A DNA stretch of 48,964 nt from Candidatus Gastranaerophilales bacterium (GCA_017475485.1 JAFVFO010000025.1:1-48964); one strand, 5' to 3'. Positions 7,447 to 17,126 are shown, counted from the stretch's first letter. Numbers and translations are program-made. Notes: generated by a model from the sequence alone, not told the origin.

Positions 7447-8913
7447 ATGACCATGGACTTACTTGAAAAGACCGCAGTTGAACAACATAAGGCATTGATT
7501 AACAAGGAAATCAGTGCGGTTGAATTAACAAAAAGCTCAATTGAAAGAATTGAAAAACTTGATAAAACTCTTGGTGCTTTTAATTCATTATGCGTTGATG
7601 ACGCTATTAAAACAGCAAAACTTGTTGATGAAAAAATTGCACGCAAGGAAGAAATCCCTATGCTTGCAGGTATTCCGACAGCCCTAAAAGACAATATGAA
7701 TTATAAAGGCTATAAAACAACCTGCTCATCTAAGATTTTGGAAAATTTTGTATCGCCTTATGACGCTACAATTACTGCAAAATTAAAAGAAAATTTAGTT
7801 CCGATTATAGGTAAAACAAATCTTGATGAATTTGCAATGGGGTCAAGCAACGAAAATTCGGCCTTTAATATAGTAAGAAATCCATACAATACCAACAAAG
7901 TTCCGGGTGGTTCTTCGGGCGGTTCGGCTGCAAGTGTTTCAGCTTCGGAAGTTACGCTTTCACTGGGTTCTGATACCGGCGGTTCTATAAGATTACCTGC
8001 TTCTTTTTGCGGTATTGTAGGGTTTAAACCTACTTACGGCAGGGTTTCAAGATATGGTCTTGTGGCATTTGCTTCATCGCTGGACCAAATCGGCCCGTTT
8101 GCAAAATCAATTGAAGATACGGCATATCTATACGAAGCTATAGCAGGACATGATGTTAAAGATTCAACATCTTTAAACCTTGAAACAGGTAATATTGCAT
8201 CAACCCTATCTTGTGATGTAAAAGGTTTAAAAGTAGGCTACATTAAAGAATTAATGGGCGAAGGCATAGCGGATGATGTTAAAAAATCAATCGAAAATGC
8301 CATTAAAACTTATGAAAAAATGGGTGCTGCAATCAAAGAAATATCGCTTCCTTTAATTACTCATTCAATTGGTGTTTATTATATTGTTGCAACGGCGGAA
8401 GCAAGCTCTAATTTAGCTCGTTTTGACGGTGTTAGATACGGATACCGCGCTCAAAATTGCGAAAATTTACTGGATATGTATTGCAAAACTCGCGCTGAAG
8501 GTTTTGGTCCGGAAGTTAAAAGAAGAATAATGCTCGGTACTTATGCACTTTCAAGCGGATACTATGACGCATATTATAAAAAAGCTCAACAAATAAGAAG
8601 ATTAATCGCACAAGACTTTGATAAAGCCTTCAGGGAAGTTGATATTTTAGTATCTCCAACGTGCCCTACAACGGCATTTGACTTAAATTCAAAGGCAAAC
8701 AATCCTCTTGAAATGTATTTAACGGATATTGCAACAATTTCATCTAACTTAATGGGCGGACCTGCACTATCCATGCCTTGCGGTTTTGATTCCGATAATA
8801 TGCCAATCGGTATTCAAATTATTGCGGATAAATTAAATGAAAAAGTTCTTTTAAATAGTGCTTATGCGCTGGAACAAGAACTTGGCATTTATAATCAAAG
8901 ACCAAAAATATAA
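7447..8913 (+). CDS. gatA: Aspartyl/glutamyl-tRNA amidotransferase subunit A
   Basis: The amidase subunit of the GatCAB complex, which releases ammonia from glutamine to turn Glu-tRNA(Gln) or Asp-tRNA(Asn) into the correct amide. The Ser-cisSer-Lys triad is intact: K81 (ALKDN), S156 (GGSSGGS) and S180 (SDTGGSIR). Spacing of 75 and 24 residues matches characterised GatA enzymes. The 488-aa length is normal. ATG 7447 has GGAG 8 nt upstream; an alternative ATG two codons later changes little. gatB and gatC are not in the window, so the subunits are encoded at separate loci. Confidence 0.97.
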   Translation: MTMDLLEKTAVEQHKALINKEISAVELTKSSIERIEKLDKTLGAFNSLCVDDAIKTAKLVDEKIARKEEIPMLAGIPTALKDNMNYKGYKTTCSSKILENFVSPYDATITAKLKENLVPIIGKTNLDEFAMGSSNENSAFNIVRNPYNTNKVPGGSSGGSAASVSASEVTLSLGSDTGGSIRLPASFCGIVGFKPTYGRVSRYGLVAFASSLDQIGPFAKSIEDTAYLYEAIAGHDVKDSTSLNLETGNIASTLSCDVKGLKVGYIKELMGEGIADDVKKSIENAIKTYEKMGAAIKEISLPLITHSIGVYYIVATAEASSNLARFDGVRYGYRAQNCENLLDMYCKTRAEGFGPEVKRRIMLGTYALSSGYYDAYYKKAQQIRRLIAQDFDKAFREVDILVSPTCPTTAFDLNSKANNPLEMYLTDIATISSNLMGGPALSMPCGFDSDNMPIGIQIIADKLNEKVLLNSAYALEQELGIYNQRPKI

Positions 8914-8927
8914 ATAAATAATAAAAT

Positions 8928-8970
8928 AAAAATTGCCTCTTTAAAATTATAAAAAAGAGGCAATTTTTTT
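8928..8970 (+). terminator. Rho-independent terminator of gatA
   Basis: The hairpin arms AAAATTGCCTCTTT and AAAGAGGCAATTTT (8929-8942 and 8954-8966) are followed by a T-run, 16 bp downstream of the gatA stop codon. Confidence 0.9.
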
Positions 8971-9010
8971 GTGCAAAATTTTTTTATTATTATATAAGGG
9001 GTCTTAGGTT

Positions 9011-9712
9011 ATGGAAAAATTACTCGGTTTTACTTTTTTATCTGTGTTCTTTTGTTACTTTTACAACAAAATTCAAGCATTAATTAAAACAAACAAAAGA
9101 AAAAAACTATATGAGCAAATGCAGGCTAATAAGCAGAAGGTTTATTTGAATAATCTTAAGGAATATAGTGCAATTAATAATTTTGCAATATGTTTAAGTA
9201 TTGACTATAAGACTAAAAGAAAAATTACGCCTGAAAATAAAACTGTTATGAATAAAGTTATTTTTGCAAAAATAACAGACAGTATGAAAAGTATTATTCC
9301 AAAACTGGAAATTAAAAATCTGAGCGATATGTTAATAATTGCTTGTGCGGATTTTAATTTGTATGATAAAATCTACGATTGTTTGTTAAAAATTCTATCT
9401 AAAATAAAACATGAAGTAGATGAAAGATATTGCGTGTATTTAATCCCAAGTATAACAACGGACGCTTACACCGTAAGACCTGATACGGAAACAATTAAAG
9501 CTAACCATAACAATATAAAACACTGCAATTTTGTAAATAAAGCATGTACAACAAAAACTTTTTCTAAAAAATATGGGTATTTAAACCATAATAAATATAT
9601 GGGAACTCCTTTGGGAGAATATGCAATTTTAGATAGTGAAAAAGAAAATACTTATGAACTTAATATGGTTCAGAAGGATTTATCTTCACAGCTTGAAAGT
9701 ATGGGGCAATAG
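9011..9712 (+). CDS. Membrane-anchored protein, possibly a degenerate nucleotide-cyclase-like domain
   Basis: A 233-aa protein I cannot assign firmly. Residues 4-20 form a hydrophobic N-terminal anchor followed by a basic stretch (KTNKRKK). The remainder has an alternating alpha/beta pattern whose order vaguely resembles the class III adenylate/guanylate cyclase fold: an opening strand near residues 57-65 (FAICLSIDY), a central strand (DMLIIACADF), a helix (DKIYDCLLKIL), a strand (YCVYLIPSI), and a closing strand near the C-terminus (GEYAILD). The catalytic aspartates and other key residues are not evident, so it would be inactive. This resemblance is weak and by eye. The gene stands alone between two terminators. 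Confidence 0.6.
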   Translation: MEKLLGFTFLSVFFCYFYNKIQALIKTNKRKKLYEQMQANKQKVYLNNLKEYSAINNFAICLSIDYKTKRKITPENKTVMNKVIFAKITDSMKSIIPKLEIKNLSDMLIIACADFNLYDKIYDCLLKILSKIKHEVDERYCVYLIPSITTDAYTVRPDTETIKANHNNIKHCNFVNKACTTKTFSKKYGYLNHNKYMGTPLGEYAILDSEKENTYELNMVQKDLSSQLESMGQ

Positions 9713-9730
9713 TTTACTTTAAAATTGAAC

Positions 9731-9776
9731 AGGAGCTATTTGAAAAGTTAAAATTTTGACTTTTAAATAGCTCCTT
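9731..9776. terminator. Hairpin terminator between convergent genes
   Basis: The long inverted repeat AGGAGCTATTT ... AAATAGCTCCT, extended by AAAAGT/ACTTTT, sits between the 9011 gene (plus) and the TPR gene (minus). It probably ends transcripts from both sides. Confidence 0.8.
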
Positions 9777-9782
9777 GATGTA

Positions 9783-10943
9783 TTATTTTTTTGAAAAGAA
9801 ATTCATTATTTTGTCTATAAAACCTTCATAGTTTTCTTGCTTTTCTTCTTTCTTTTCAATTACTTTGCCGTATTCCTGCGCTTTATCGAAATTACCTTCG
9901 GAATAATAAAATTCTGCTAAAATTTCGCGTGCTAATTCATCTTTATCAAGGTCATATACCTTTTGCCAAAATTCAATTGAAACATACTTTTCTTTATTTT
10001 CCTGATAAAGATTTGCAAGTTCTATTAAAACGGTTTTATTGTTTTGATTTTCTCTGTATGCGTTGTCAAATTCAACCAATGCGTCATCTAATTTGTTTTG
10101 CAATTTATAACAAAAGCCCCAGTTTAAATGCGCATTGAATTCGTCATTTAATTCTTCATAAATCAAAGCTCTCATCTGAAATGATAAAGCATCGGGTGCA
10201 CCAATTTTGGAATAGTTGTCAATTTCTTTTAGTGCATTTTCAAAATCCTTTGTATTATACAAATATTGGGCTTTTAAAATTGCATAGCTTTTTTTCTGAA
10301 CATCATTGAGCAGGTTGTAATTTATTTTAGATAATTCTTCCTGTGCTTTTTCGTTTTGCTCATCCTGCAAAAGAATTTTTATTCTAAGCATATAATCTTC
10401 CACAACTTCAAGGGCTGATTTGAAATCATTATTTTTAAAATATAATTGCGCAAGCATATTTTTAATATCGGGGTTATCTTTGAATTCTTCCAAACCTCTT
10501 TTTGCAATTGAAATTGCGCTATCTATACTTCCTTCTTTCATGTATAAATCAACAAGCTCAAAATAAGCGTCAATTTCCTTCGGGCTTAATTCAAGCATTT
10601 TTAAAAATTCATCAATTGCTTTTAAAATTTTATTATCTACTTTATACAATCGTGCTAGTTTTCTTCTTGCGTCAATATTATCCAAATCAAGCTCAAGCGC
10701 TTTTTTGGTGTCATTTATTGCATATTCCACTTTGTTTTGCGCAATATTTACATTTGCACGCGCTAAATAATAATTAAATTTATCGTCAAGTTCTAAATAA
10801 ATATCCATTATGCAAGAAAGTGCTACCTCATCATAAGGACACATTGTTGCAATTATTTCTTCATATACCTTTAAGGCTTCTTGAAGTTTTCTTTCTTCAT
10901 ATAATGCAGCGGCTTTTTGGTGCAATGTTTCTAAGGTTGGCAT
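9783..10943 (-). CDS. Tetratricopeptide-repeat protein
   Basis: A 386-aa protein made almost wholly of TPR-type helix pairs. Several 34-residue units are clear, for example near residues 70-103 (KVEYAINDTKKALELD), 104-137 and 138-171, and again near 275-350. There is no signal peptide or membrane helix, so it is a likely cytoplasmic scaffold. It is the last gene of a minus-strand run beginning at 15554, 27 bp after the glycosyltransferase stop, with its own ribosome-binding site (AAAAAAGGAATAG). Context suggests a link to the surface-glycosylation genes, but TPR proteins are too general to name a role. Confidence 0.9.
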   Translation of the reverse strand: MPTLETLHQKAAALYEERKLQEALKVYEEIIATMCPYDEVALSCIMDIYLELDDKFNYYLARANVNIAQNKVEYAINDTKKALELDLDNIDARRKLARLYKVDNKILKAIDEFLKMLELSPKEIDAYFELVDLYMKEGSIDSAISIAKRGLEEFKDNPDIKNMLAQLYFKNNDFKSALEVVEDYMLRIKILLQDEQNEKAQEELSKINYNLLNDVQKKSYAILKAQYLYNTKDFENALKEIDNYSKIGAPDALSFQMRALIYEELNDEFNAHLNWGFCYKLQNKLDDALVEFDNAYRENQNNKTVLIELANLYQENKEKYVSIEFWQKVYDLDKDELAREILAEFYYSEGNFDKAQEYGKVIEKKEEKQENYEGFIDKIMNFFSKK

Positions 10944-10970
10944 AACTATTCCTTTTTTAAATATTATTCC

Positions 10971-12770
10971 TTATTCTATCACAACTTTATAGATAGGAAC
11001 AATTGTAGTATCTATTCTTTTTATATCTAATGTTTTTGAATATTTTATTTTAGAATTTAAACAACATTCGGGAATATATATAATCGTTTTTTCTTTAATG
11101 TTTGAAAAATATTCTTTTTCTAAATCCTTCTTTCCGTTGATATATCCTGCAATAATGACCTTATCGAAAATAGCTTCGGGATAGTATTTTAAATATTTTT
11201 CGTTATCGGGTATTATAATATATTTTTTATAAGAAGGATGTTTTTTAGAATCATAAATTGCGTATTTAACCGTAAAATCAATATTATAAAAAAGATTAAA
11301 GTTTTCATATTTGGGAATATTTAAAGAAAATAAAAATACTAAAACCGCTATAAAAGGTTTTAAATCCGAACTCAAAAAAATTGCCGTATTGATAATTAAA
11401 TAAGGTAAAAATATGCAAAAATATCTTTCAAATAATATAGGTTTTATAAAAATCGAAATTATTAAAGCGCTTAAAAATACAAAAACAATCGTCCCTGTTG
11501 TGTAATTTAATACATTTTTTTGTATGGAAGTTAATTTTTTATAAATAAAAATTGAAAATATTATCACAATAATAAAAAATAAAATATTTCCAAAATAAAA
11601 AACAATATGATTATTTATAATATCGGGCGAAGGGCTTTCTATCCAAGTGTTAAAGCTATTTGAAATTGAATTTTTATAATTTAAAAGAAAATACGGAATT
11701 ACGGTAATAAATGAAATCAGATTGCTAATCAAAAATTTTATTTTATTTTTAAATAAAATTTCACCCAAAATAAAATTAAATATTACAAATAAAATGCAGT
11801 AATAGTGCGTGTTTAATAAAAAAATTGTTAAAATACAATAAAATAATAAATTTTTATTAGAAAAATTATTTTTTAATTTGAAAAATATAAATAAATTCCA
11901 AACAATTAATGCCATAGAAAGAATATATGAGCGCAATTCATTAGCCTGCAAAATCATAAAAATATTTATGGAAGCTAAAAACGAAGCAATGAGTGCGGTT
12001 TTTTTATCTAAAATTTTATCTGTTGCATAATAGATTGAATAAATACCCAAAATGCCGATAATTAAAGGTAAAAAACGAATGGAAATTAAACTTTTATTAA
12101 AAATCAAAAGCCAAATATTTGAAATTAAATAAAATAAAGGCGGATTGCCTGCATCGTTATAAATATTGCGTAAATTTAGACCGCTGCCGTTATCTGAAAT
12201 AACACAATAGCTATAAAGTTCATCATTCCATAAAGGAATAAAATTTATATGGGATAATCTTAAAATAAAACCTAAGAATAAAATTAATGCTATATTTAAT
12301 TTTAATTTGGGCTTATATTTTATAACATAAATTAATGTCAAAACATAAAATGCAATATAAAAATACCAATTGTAAAAAATACTTTCAAAATAAACAGCTA
12401 TTTGCTTTATAAAAGATTTTTTATTATTTATTTTTAAATCGTTTGAAAAGCCCTTCATTCCTTGAAAAACTAAGGGATTGTTTATTTCAATATTTTTATT
12501 TGATAAAAATTCTATTTCTTTGTAATTCTTTTTGTAAAATAAATGATTCAAAGGCGATAGTTTATAAGAATATATGCCGTTTTCAAATTTCATTTTGTCG
12601 CAATTTTTATCAAAGCAGGTATATATTTCGCCTTTATTTTCGCTTTCTATATTAATAGCTATATTATTTAAGTCACTTTGAAAATAAAAAATATGAAAAT
12701 AATGCCTGAAAATAAAAGTGCAGGTAGCTAAAGATATTATTATAAAAATAAACAAAAGTTTTCTATACAT
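10971..12770 (-). CDS. GT39/ArnT-like polytopic glycosyltransferase
   Basis: A 599-aa polytopic enzyme of the GT-C (PMT/ArnT, GT39) class, expected to move a sugar from a polyprenyl-phosphate donor to an acceptor on the outer face of the membrane. The family aspartate pair is present as D183-E184 in PLWNDELY, after the usual transmembrane helix, followed by DAGNPPLFYL. About ten further membrane helices follow, then a soluble C-terminal tail. Unusual feature: before the catalytic helix lies an extra region of about 105 residues (30-135) after a first membrane helix, with a C52/C57 pair (CFDKNC). The paralogue at 13494 has the same insertion. The start overlaps the phosphoesterase gene by 8 bp. 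Confidence 0.88.
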   Translation of the reverse strand: MYRKLLFIFIIISLATCTFIFRHYFHIFYFQSDLNNIAINIESENKGEIYTCFDKNCDKMKFENGIYSYKLSPLNHLFYKKNYKEIEFLSNKNIEINNPLVFQGMKGFSNDLKINNKKSFIKQIAVYFESIFYNWYFYIAFYVLTLIYVIKYKPKLKLNIALILFLGFILRLSHINFIPLWNDELYSYCVISDNGSGLNLRNIYNDAGNPPLFYLISNIWLLIFNKSLISIRFLPLIIGILGIYSIYYATDKILDKKTALIASFLASINIFMILQANELRSYILSMALIVWNLFIFFKLKNNFSNKNLLFYCILTIFLLNTHYYCILFVIFNFILGEILFKNKIKFLISNLISFITVIPYFLLNYKNSISNSFNTWIESPSPDIINNHIVFYFGNILFFIIVIIFSIFIYKKLTSIQKNVLNYTTGTIVFVFLSALIISIFIKPILFERYFCIFLPYLIINTAIFLSSDLKPFIAVLVFLFSLNIPKYENFNLFYNIDFTVKYAIYDSKKHPSYKKYIIIPDNEKYLKYYPEAIFDKVIIAGYINGKKDLEKEYFSNIKEKTIIYIPECCLNSKIKYSKTLDIKRIDTTIVPIYKVVIE

Positions 12771-13494
12771 ACATTTTTGCTAAATCTTCGATATGGTTTA
12801 ATTTTCGAGCCAGAATATTTTTTTGAGCTTGAAAATTATCATATTTTATAATTCTATGTTCTACAAAAAATTTACCGGAATTATCTATTGTCATCTGCAA
12901 ATATACGGGCATTTTATCTTCCGTCATGGATCGACCCACAGAACCTGCATTTATAACGGTTTTACCCGAATTCAAACTGTACCCGCAGGGTATATGTGTA
13001 TGTCCGCATAAAATTACATCTGCACTTGAATTTTCCGTCATTTTTTCTACTTCGTCATTCGCCAAGGAAGGATATATGTTTTCATCCTGTTTTCTTGGTG
13101 AACCATGTACAAGTTCTATTTTTAATCCGTTTAGTTCTATTGATTTTTTCTCAGGTAAATTTCTTACAAAATCAATATATTTTTTATCTGTAATTTGAAT
13201 ATCGTTTTCCAGCGAATAACCCATACAGGGGAAAACTTCTTTTGTTTTTTTAATTAATTTATCATTACCCTGTGCAATCATTTTATCGGTGTTTCCTTGA
13301 ATAATTATAAAATTATCATTATATTTTTCTTTTAATTCAAACATTTTTTCACAAATATAATTAGGGTCATATCCGCCTAAGATAATATCTCCAAGGCAGA
13401 ATATTTTATCGGGAATGAATTTATTAATATCTTCCATAACACTTTCATACGCCAAAGGGTTTGCATGGATATCTGATATAACTGCAATTTTCAT
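12763..13494 (-). CDS. Calcineurin-like metallophosphoesterase (YfcE/MJ0936 type)
   Basis: A 243-aa phosphodiesterase-fold protein. All metal-binding blocks are visible: D8-x-H10 (SDIHAN), GDIILGG near 36-42, GNTD near 67-70, the HGS motif and the GHTH near the C-terminal half. The true substrate cannot be told from sequence. It is tightly sandwiched between two GT39-type genes (overlaps of 1 bp upstream, via TAATG, and 8 bp downstream), so it is translationally coupled to them. A role in handling lipid-phosphate or nucleotide by-products of glycosylation is conjecture. Confidence 0.93.
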   Translation of the reverse strand: MKIAVISDIHANPLAYESVMEDINKFIPDKIFCLGDIILGGYDPNYICEKMFELKEKYNDNFIIIQGNTDKMIAQGNDKLIKKTKEVFPCMGYSLENDIQITDKKYIDFVRNLPEKKSIELNGLKIELVHGSPRKQDENIYPSLANDEVEKMTENSSADVILCGHTHIPCGYSLNSGKTVINAGSVGRSMTEDKMPVYLQMTIDNSGKFFVEHRIIKYDNFQAQKNILARKLNHIEDLAKMYV

Positions 13495-15554
13495 TATTTA
13501 TTTTCTCCTTTTGAAATTAATTTAATACTCGGTGTAATGTTTGAATTATAAATATATATTCTTGGGTCGAAATATACATCCATTTTGAACTTTGTATTTA
13601 TAGTGCTTGCAAAAATAACTGCTTTTTCATCTTTTTTTATATAGTATTCTTTTTTAAAATGTTCTTGTATTTTCCCGTTATTAGAATTTTGAATATGCCA
13701 TTTTACATAATCAAGTTTTTCCGCTTCGGGATATTCTTTGACATATTCTATATAATCAGGAATAACCGCATGAATATTGTATCCTATTGAATGATAATAT
13801 GGAGCTTCGTATTTAATTAAGTCTGCTAAATCATTAAGGGTGCAATATTCGCGCGGATTTAGCGGAGTTGTTACATTAAAAAATATTCCAAGCATAATAA
13901 CAAAATAAATTGCCCTTATACTAAAGTACCATTTATTGAATTTTTCAATTTCTGCTAATAAAGAAATAACTGCGACTTCAACAATAAATAAAAGCCCGTA
14001 TATATTCATTACTAATTTTGCATGTATTATCGGCTTAATAAATAAAGATATTAAACCTGCAAAAATTAAAACCGAAACAATGCTGTATATTGAATAAATA
14101 AAGAGGTTTTCTTTTTCCTTGTTTACTTTGATTTTTGGTATAAAACAAATTATTAAATTTAATAAAACAATAAAACATAAAAATATAAAAAGATTTTCGC
14201 TGTAAAAATATTGATTAATTATATTTTTAAAAATATCAGAACTTAATTTTGGTATCCAGCTGTTGAAATCGGGAGATATTGCTTTATTAAAGGAAATAAA
14301 AATATAAGGAATAATTGTCAATAAAGAAATAAAACTTGCAATTAAAAAAGGTTTTAATTTATTTTTATTTTCTACTAAATCAACAACCCCCCAAATTAAA
14401 TTAGAAAAAAACAGTAAAATAAGGTAATAATTTGCATTTAATAAGGCTATGGAAGTAATTAAATATAAAATAAGATTTTTCTTATTTGTGGTTTTTAAAT
14501 ATTCAAATAAAATATAACAAGCTAATATTGATAAAAATATAGATAAAATATACCCTCTTGCTTCTTGAGAATAATAGATAAATATTGTATTTATACAAGC
14601 TAAAAAAGAGGCAAATAAACCAAGATTTTTGGAGATATTTTTAAATAAAAAATAACTCAAAGGAATAATTAAAACTCCAAAAAACATTGCTAAAAATCTT
14701 AATGTAAAAATATTATTTGAAAATATTTTTGTGAAAATAAATTCTAAAAGATAAAATAAAGGCGGGTTTCCCGCATCTTGAAAAACGGTTTTAAAACTCT
14801 TAAGCGCAACTGTTTTTGTATAAAGTTCATCTGTCCACAAAGGAAAATAAGTAATATCTTGTATTCTTATAATAAAACCGATAGCGCAAAGGAAAATTAA
14901 AGCATAGAGATATAATTTTTCATTAATTTTAAAATTAAAACAATCTTTATTGAAAACATATAAAAGATAAGCAACAAACAGCCAAAAATAAGGTATTATA
15001 AATATTTTCCAATTTGAAAATAAGGATAAGAATATTATCACAAAATGATTGATTGCACCCTTGTAGTTATTAATATCGGGTAAAATCAAGGTTTCATAAT
15101 TTTTATTTTCATTGGTTTCTTCAAATGCAATAGAATAATTTTTCTTTTTAAATTTTGAAATATCTTCTTTTGCCCAGTAATGGTTTTTGTTTCCGACACT
15201 TAGAAATATCTTTTGGATTTCGGGGTTTTGAATTTCTTTTGAATATGCTATTTTTATATTTCTTACTATGAAATTGAAAAAATACCTGTCATTATAGTTA
15301 AATTTGTAGCTATATACATTTCTGAAATTATCGCTTAGAGGGGCTGTACAACAATCGTTAAAGCAAACCAACAGATTATCAATAGGAATTTTATTTTTTA
15401 ATTCAAAGTTCAAAGAAACCGTTTCAAGGGTTTTGTTTAAATTTTGAATATTAAAATTATAAGGATATTTTAAAAAAGTAATTATAATTGAATAAAATGC
15501 AAATATCACCAAAAGCCAAAAGGCAGATAAAACAACTTTTTTATTTCTTTCCAT
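13494..15554 (-). CDS. GT39/ArnT-like polytopic glycosyltransferase, larger paralogue
   Basis: A 686-aa GT-C glycosyltransferase related to the 10971 product. The catalytic pair is D242-E243 in PLWTDELY, followed by the DAGNPPLFYL segment shared with its paralogue. A first membrane helix (about 8-28) precedes a roughly 140-residue soluble insertion carrying C64 and C68/C69 (CFNDCC). This is aligned in position with the Cys pair of the smaller paralogue and is not part of the minimal GT39 layout. It is first in the four-gene minus-strand run to 9783. The start at 15554 lies in a 70-bp divergent gap shared with ispG; the ribosome-binding site is weak. Confidence 0.88.
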   Translation of the reverse strand: MERNKKVVLSAFWLLVIFAFYSIIITFLKYPYNFNIQNLNKTLETVSLNFELKNKIPIDNLLVCFNDCCTAPLSDNFRNVYSYKFNYNDRYFFNFIVRNIKIAYSKEIQNPEIQKIFLSVGNKNHYWAKEDISKFKKKNYSIAFEETNENKNYETLILPDINNYKGAINHFVIIFLSLFSNWKIFIIPYFWLFVAYLLYVFNKDCFNFKINEKLYLYALIFLCAIGFIIRIQDITYFPLWTDELYTKTVALKSFKTVFQDAGNPPLFYLLEFIFTKIFSNNIFTLRFLAMFFGVLIIPLSYFLFKNISKNLGLFASFLACINTIFIYYSQEARGYILSIFLSILACYILFEYLKTTNKKNLILYLITSIALLNANYYLILLFFSNLIWGVVDLVENKNKLKPFLIASFISLLTIIPYIFISFNKAISPDFNSWIPKLSSDIFKNIINQYFYSENLFIFLCFIVLLNLIICFIPKIKVNKEKENLFIYSIYSIVSVLIFAGLISLFIKPIIHAKLVMNIYGLLFIVEVAVISLLAEIEKFNKWYFSIRAIYFVIMLGIFFNVTTPLNPREYCTLNDLADLIKYEAPYYHSIGYNIHAVIPDYIEYVKEYPEAEKLDYVKWHIQNSNNGKIQEHFKKEYYIKKDEKAVIFASTINTKFKMDVYFDPRIYIYNSNITPSIKLISKGENK

Positions 15555-15624
15555 TTTTAAATTCCAAAAATATTTTATGATATGATTTTATCATAATTTT
15601 AATAACGGGGTTAAAACGTAAAAT
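15555..15624. promoter_or_regulatory. Divergent promoter region between the glycosyltransferase operon and ispG
   Basis: This 70-bp AT-rich gap must carry the promoters of two divergent units. It contains the small palindrome TATGA-TTTTA-TCATA and -10-like sequences on both strands. No confident -35 boxes were seen. Confidence 0.4.
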
Positions 15625-16686
15625 ATGGCAAAAGTTGAAAAAATAAAATTAAAAATAGGCAATGTTGAAATAGGTGCAGGTGCGCCGGTTTCGGTTCAAT
15701 CTATGACAAATACAAAAACAGATGATGTTTATGCAACTTTAAAACAAATTGAAGAATTGGCTTCTATGGGTTGTGAAATAATAAGGGTTGCGGTTTTAAA
15801 TAAAAATTGTGCAAAAGCACTCGGTGAAATTGTTAAAAATTCACCCATTCCTGTTGTTGCAGACATTCATTTTGATTATAGATTGGCTTTAATTGCAATG
15901 GAGGAAGGCATTAACGCCCTTAGAATTAACCCTGGCAATATTGGAAACATTGAACATACAAAACGCGTTGTTGAAATGGCAAAAAAAACAAAAACCCCTA
16001 TAAGAATAGGGGTGAATGCAGGGTCATTAGAGCGTGATTTGTACGAAAATAAAGAAATGGCACTGTCTGATAAAATGGTTGAATCGGCCAACAGGCATAT
16101 AAAAATTTTAGAAGATTTGGATTTTCATTTAATTAAGGTTTCTCTGAAATCATCAGATACCATGACAACAATTAATGCTTACAGAAAAATGTATGAAATA
16201 ACTCCTTATCCTTTACATGTGGGTTTGACGGAATCGGGAACATTAAAATCCGGAATTGTGAAATCATCCGTTGCAATAGGGGCGTTATTATCGGAAGGAA
16301 TAGGCGATACAATAAGAGTTTCATTGACAGAAAATCCTATTGAGGAAGTTAAACTTGCCTATGAAATTTTAAAAACTTTGAATTTAAAAAAGCGCGGTAT
16401 AAATTTCATCTCATGTCCTACATGCGGAAGAACACAAATTGATTTAATAGGTTTGGCAAAAAAAGTTGAAGAAAGATTTTCAAATCTTGATATACCTATT
16501 ACAATAGCAACAATGGGTTGTCCGGTTAACGGCCCGAAAGAAGCCGCATGTGCAGATTACGGTATTGCAGGGGCAATTGGTGAAGGTTATATTTTCAAAA
16601 AAGGTGAAATGATTAAAAAAGTTCCGCAGGAAAATTTGCTTGAGGAACTTGAAAATATCATCCGTTTAGACTTAAAAATCTCTTAA
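15625..16686 (+). CDS. ispG: (E)-4-hydroxy-3-methylbut-2-enyl-diphosphate synthase (GcpE)
   Basis: The penultimate step of the MEP isoprenoid pathway, reductively converting MEcPP to HMBPP with a [4Fe-4S] cluster. Cluster ligands C264, C267 (SCPTCGRT) and C299 (MGCPVNGP) and the fourth ligand E306 are present. The N-terminal TIM-barrel motifs (SVQSMTNT, INPGNIG) are also present. At 353 aa it is the short two-domain bacterial type. The start is ATG 15625, reached from a GGGG-containing leader. No other MEP gene is adjacent. Confidence 0.97.
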   Translation: MAKVEKIKLKIGNVEIGAGAPVSVQSMTNTKTDDVYATLKQIEELASMGCEIIRVAVLNKNCAKALGEIVKNSPIPVVADIHFDYRLALIAMEEGINALRINPGNIGNIEHTKRVVEMAKKTKTPIRIGVNAGSLERDLYENKEMALSDKMVESANRHIKILEDLDFHLIKVSLKSSDTMTTINAYRKMYEITPYPLHVGLTESGTLKSGIVKSSVAIGALLSEGIGDTIRVSLTENPIEEVKLAYEILKTLNLKKRGINFISCPTCGRTQIDLIGLAKKVEERFSNLDIPITIATMGCPVNGPKEAACADYGIAGAIGEGYIFKKGEMIKKVPQENLLEELENIIRLDLKIS

Positions 16687-16708
16687 TATTTTGTAAAATA
16701 CAAAATAT
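16686..16708 (+). other. AT-only palindrome overlapping the ispG stop
   Basis: ATATTTTGT-AAAAT-ACAAAATAT forms a perfect 9-bp inverted repeat starting in the ispG stop codon. It lacks GC pairs and a T-run, so it is a weak terminator or RNA-end structure at best. Confidence 0.4.
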
Positions 16709-16754
16709 GATATATAATAAATAATAAATAGAATATAATTTTGGGAGCACCTAA

Positions 16755-17126
16755 ATGAAAAAAATATTAGTATTATTCGGAATTATAGCTTTAAGCCATT
16801 TAAGCGTTATGGCGTTTTTATATGAAAATGAAACAACTGATGTTGAAGTACTTAGAGCCCAAGGCTATTCTGAAGCAACGCTTCAAGCTGCGGATTGGGC
16901 AAATTACAGAAATGGCGGAGTTAATACAAAATATGTAAGACATTATCAGCCAAAGAAAAGCAATTTTCTTGGCAGAGCATATCAAAAGGTAAAAGTATAT
17001 TTTGACCCGATTCAAGATGACGGTTTGTATGGCGACAGAAGTATTGAATTTTCAAATACATGGCGCGGTTTAGACAATAAATATTCAAGCGATATGCAAA
17101 AAACAAACACTGTTGAAAATTTATAA
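16755..17126 (+). CDS. Small secreted protein of unknown function
   Basis: A 123-aa product with a typical Sec signal peptide: MKK, a hydrophobic core to about residue 18, and likely cleavage after VMA. The mature part is hydrophilic and slightly aromatic, with no cysteine and no recognised domain. GGGAG lies 8 nt before ATG 16755. It abuts the convergent NuoN-like gene without a gap: its TAA ends at 17126 and the opposing stop begins at 17127. Confidence 0.75.
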   Translation: MKKILVLFGIIALSHLSVMAFLYENETTDVEVLRAQGYSEATLQAADWANYRNGGVNTKYVRHYQPKKSNFLGRAYQKVKVYFDPIQDDGLYGDRSIEFSNTWRGLDNKYSSDMQKTNTVENL

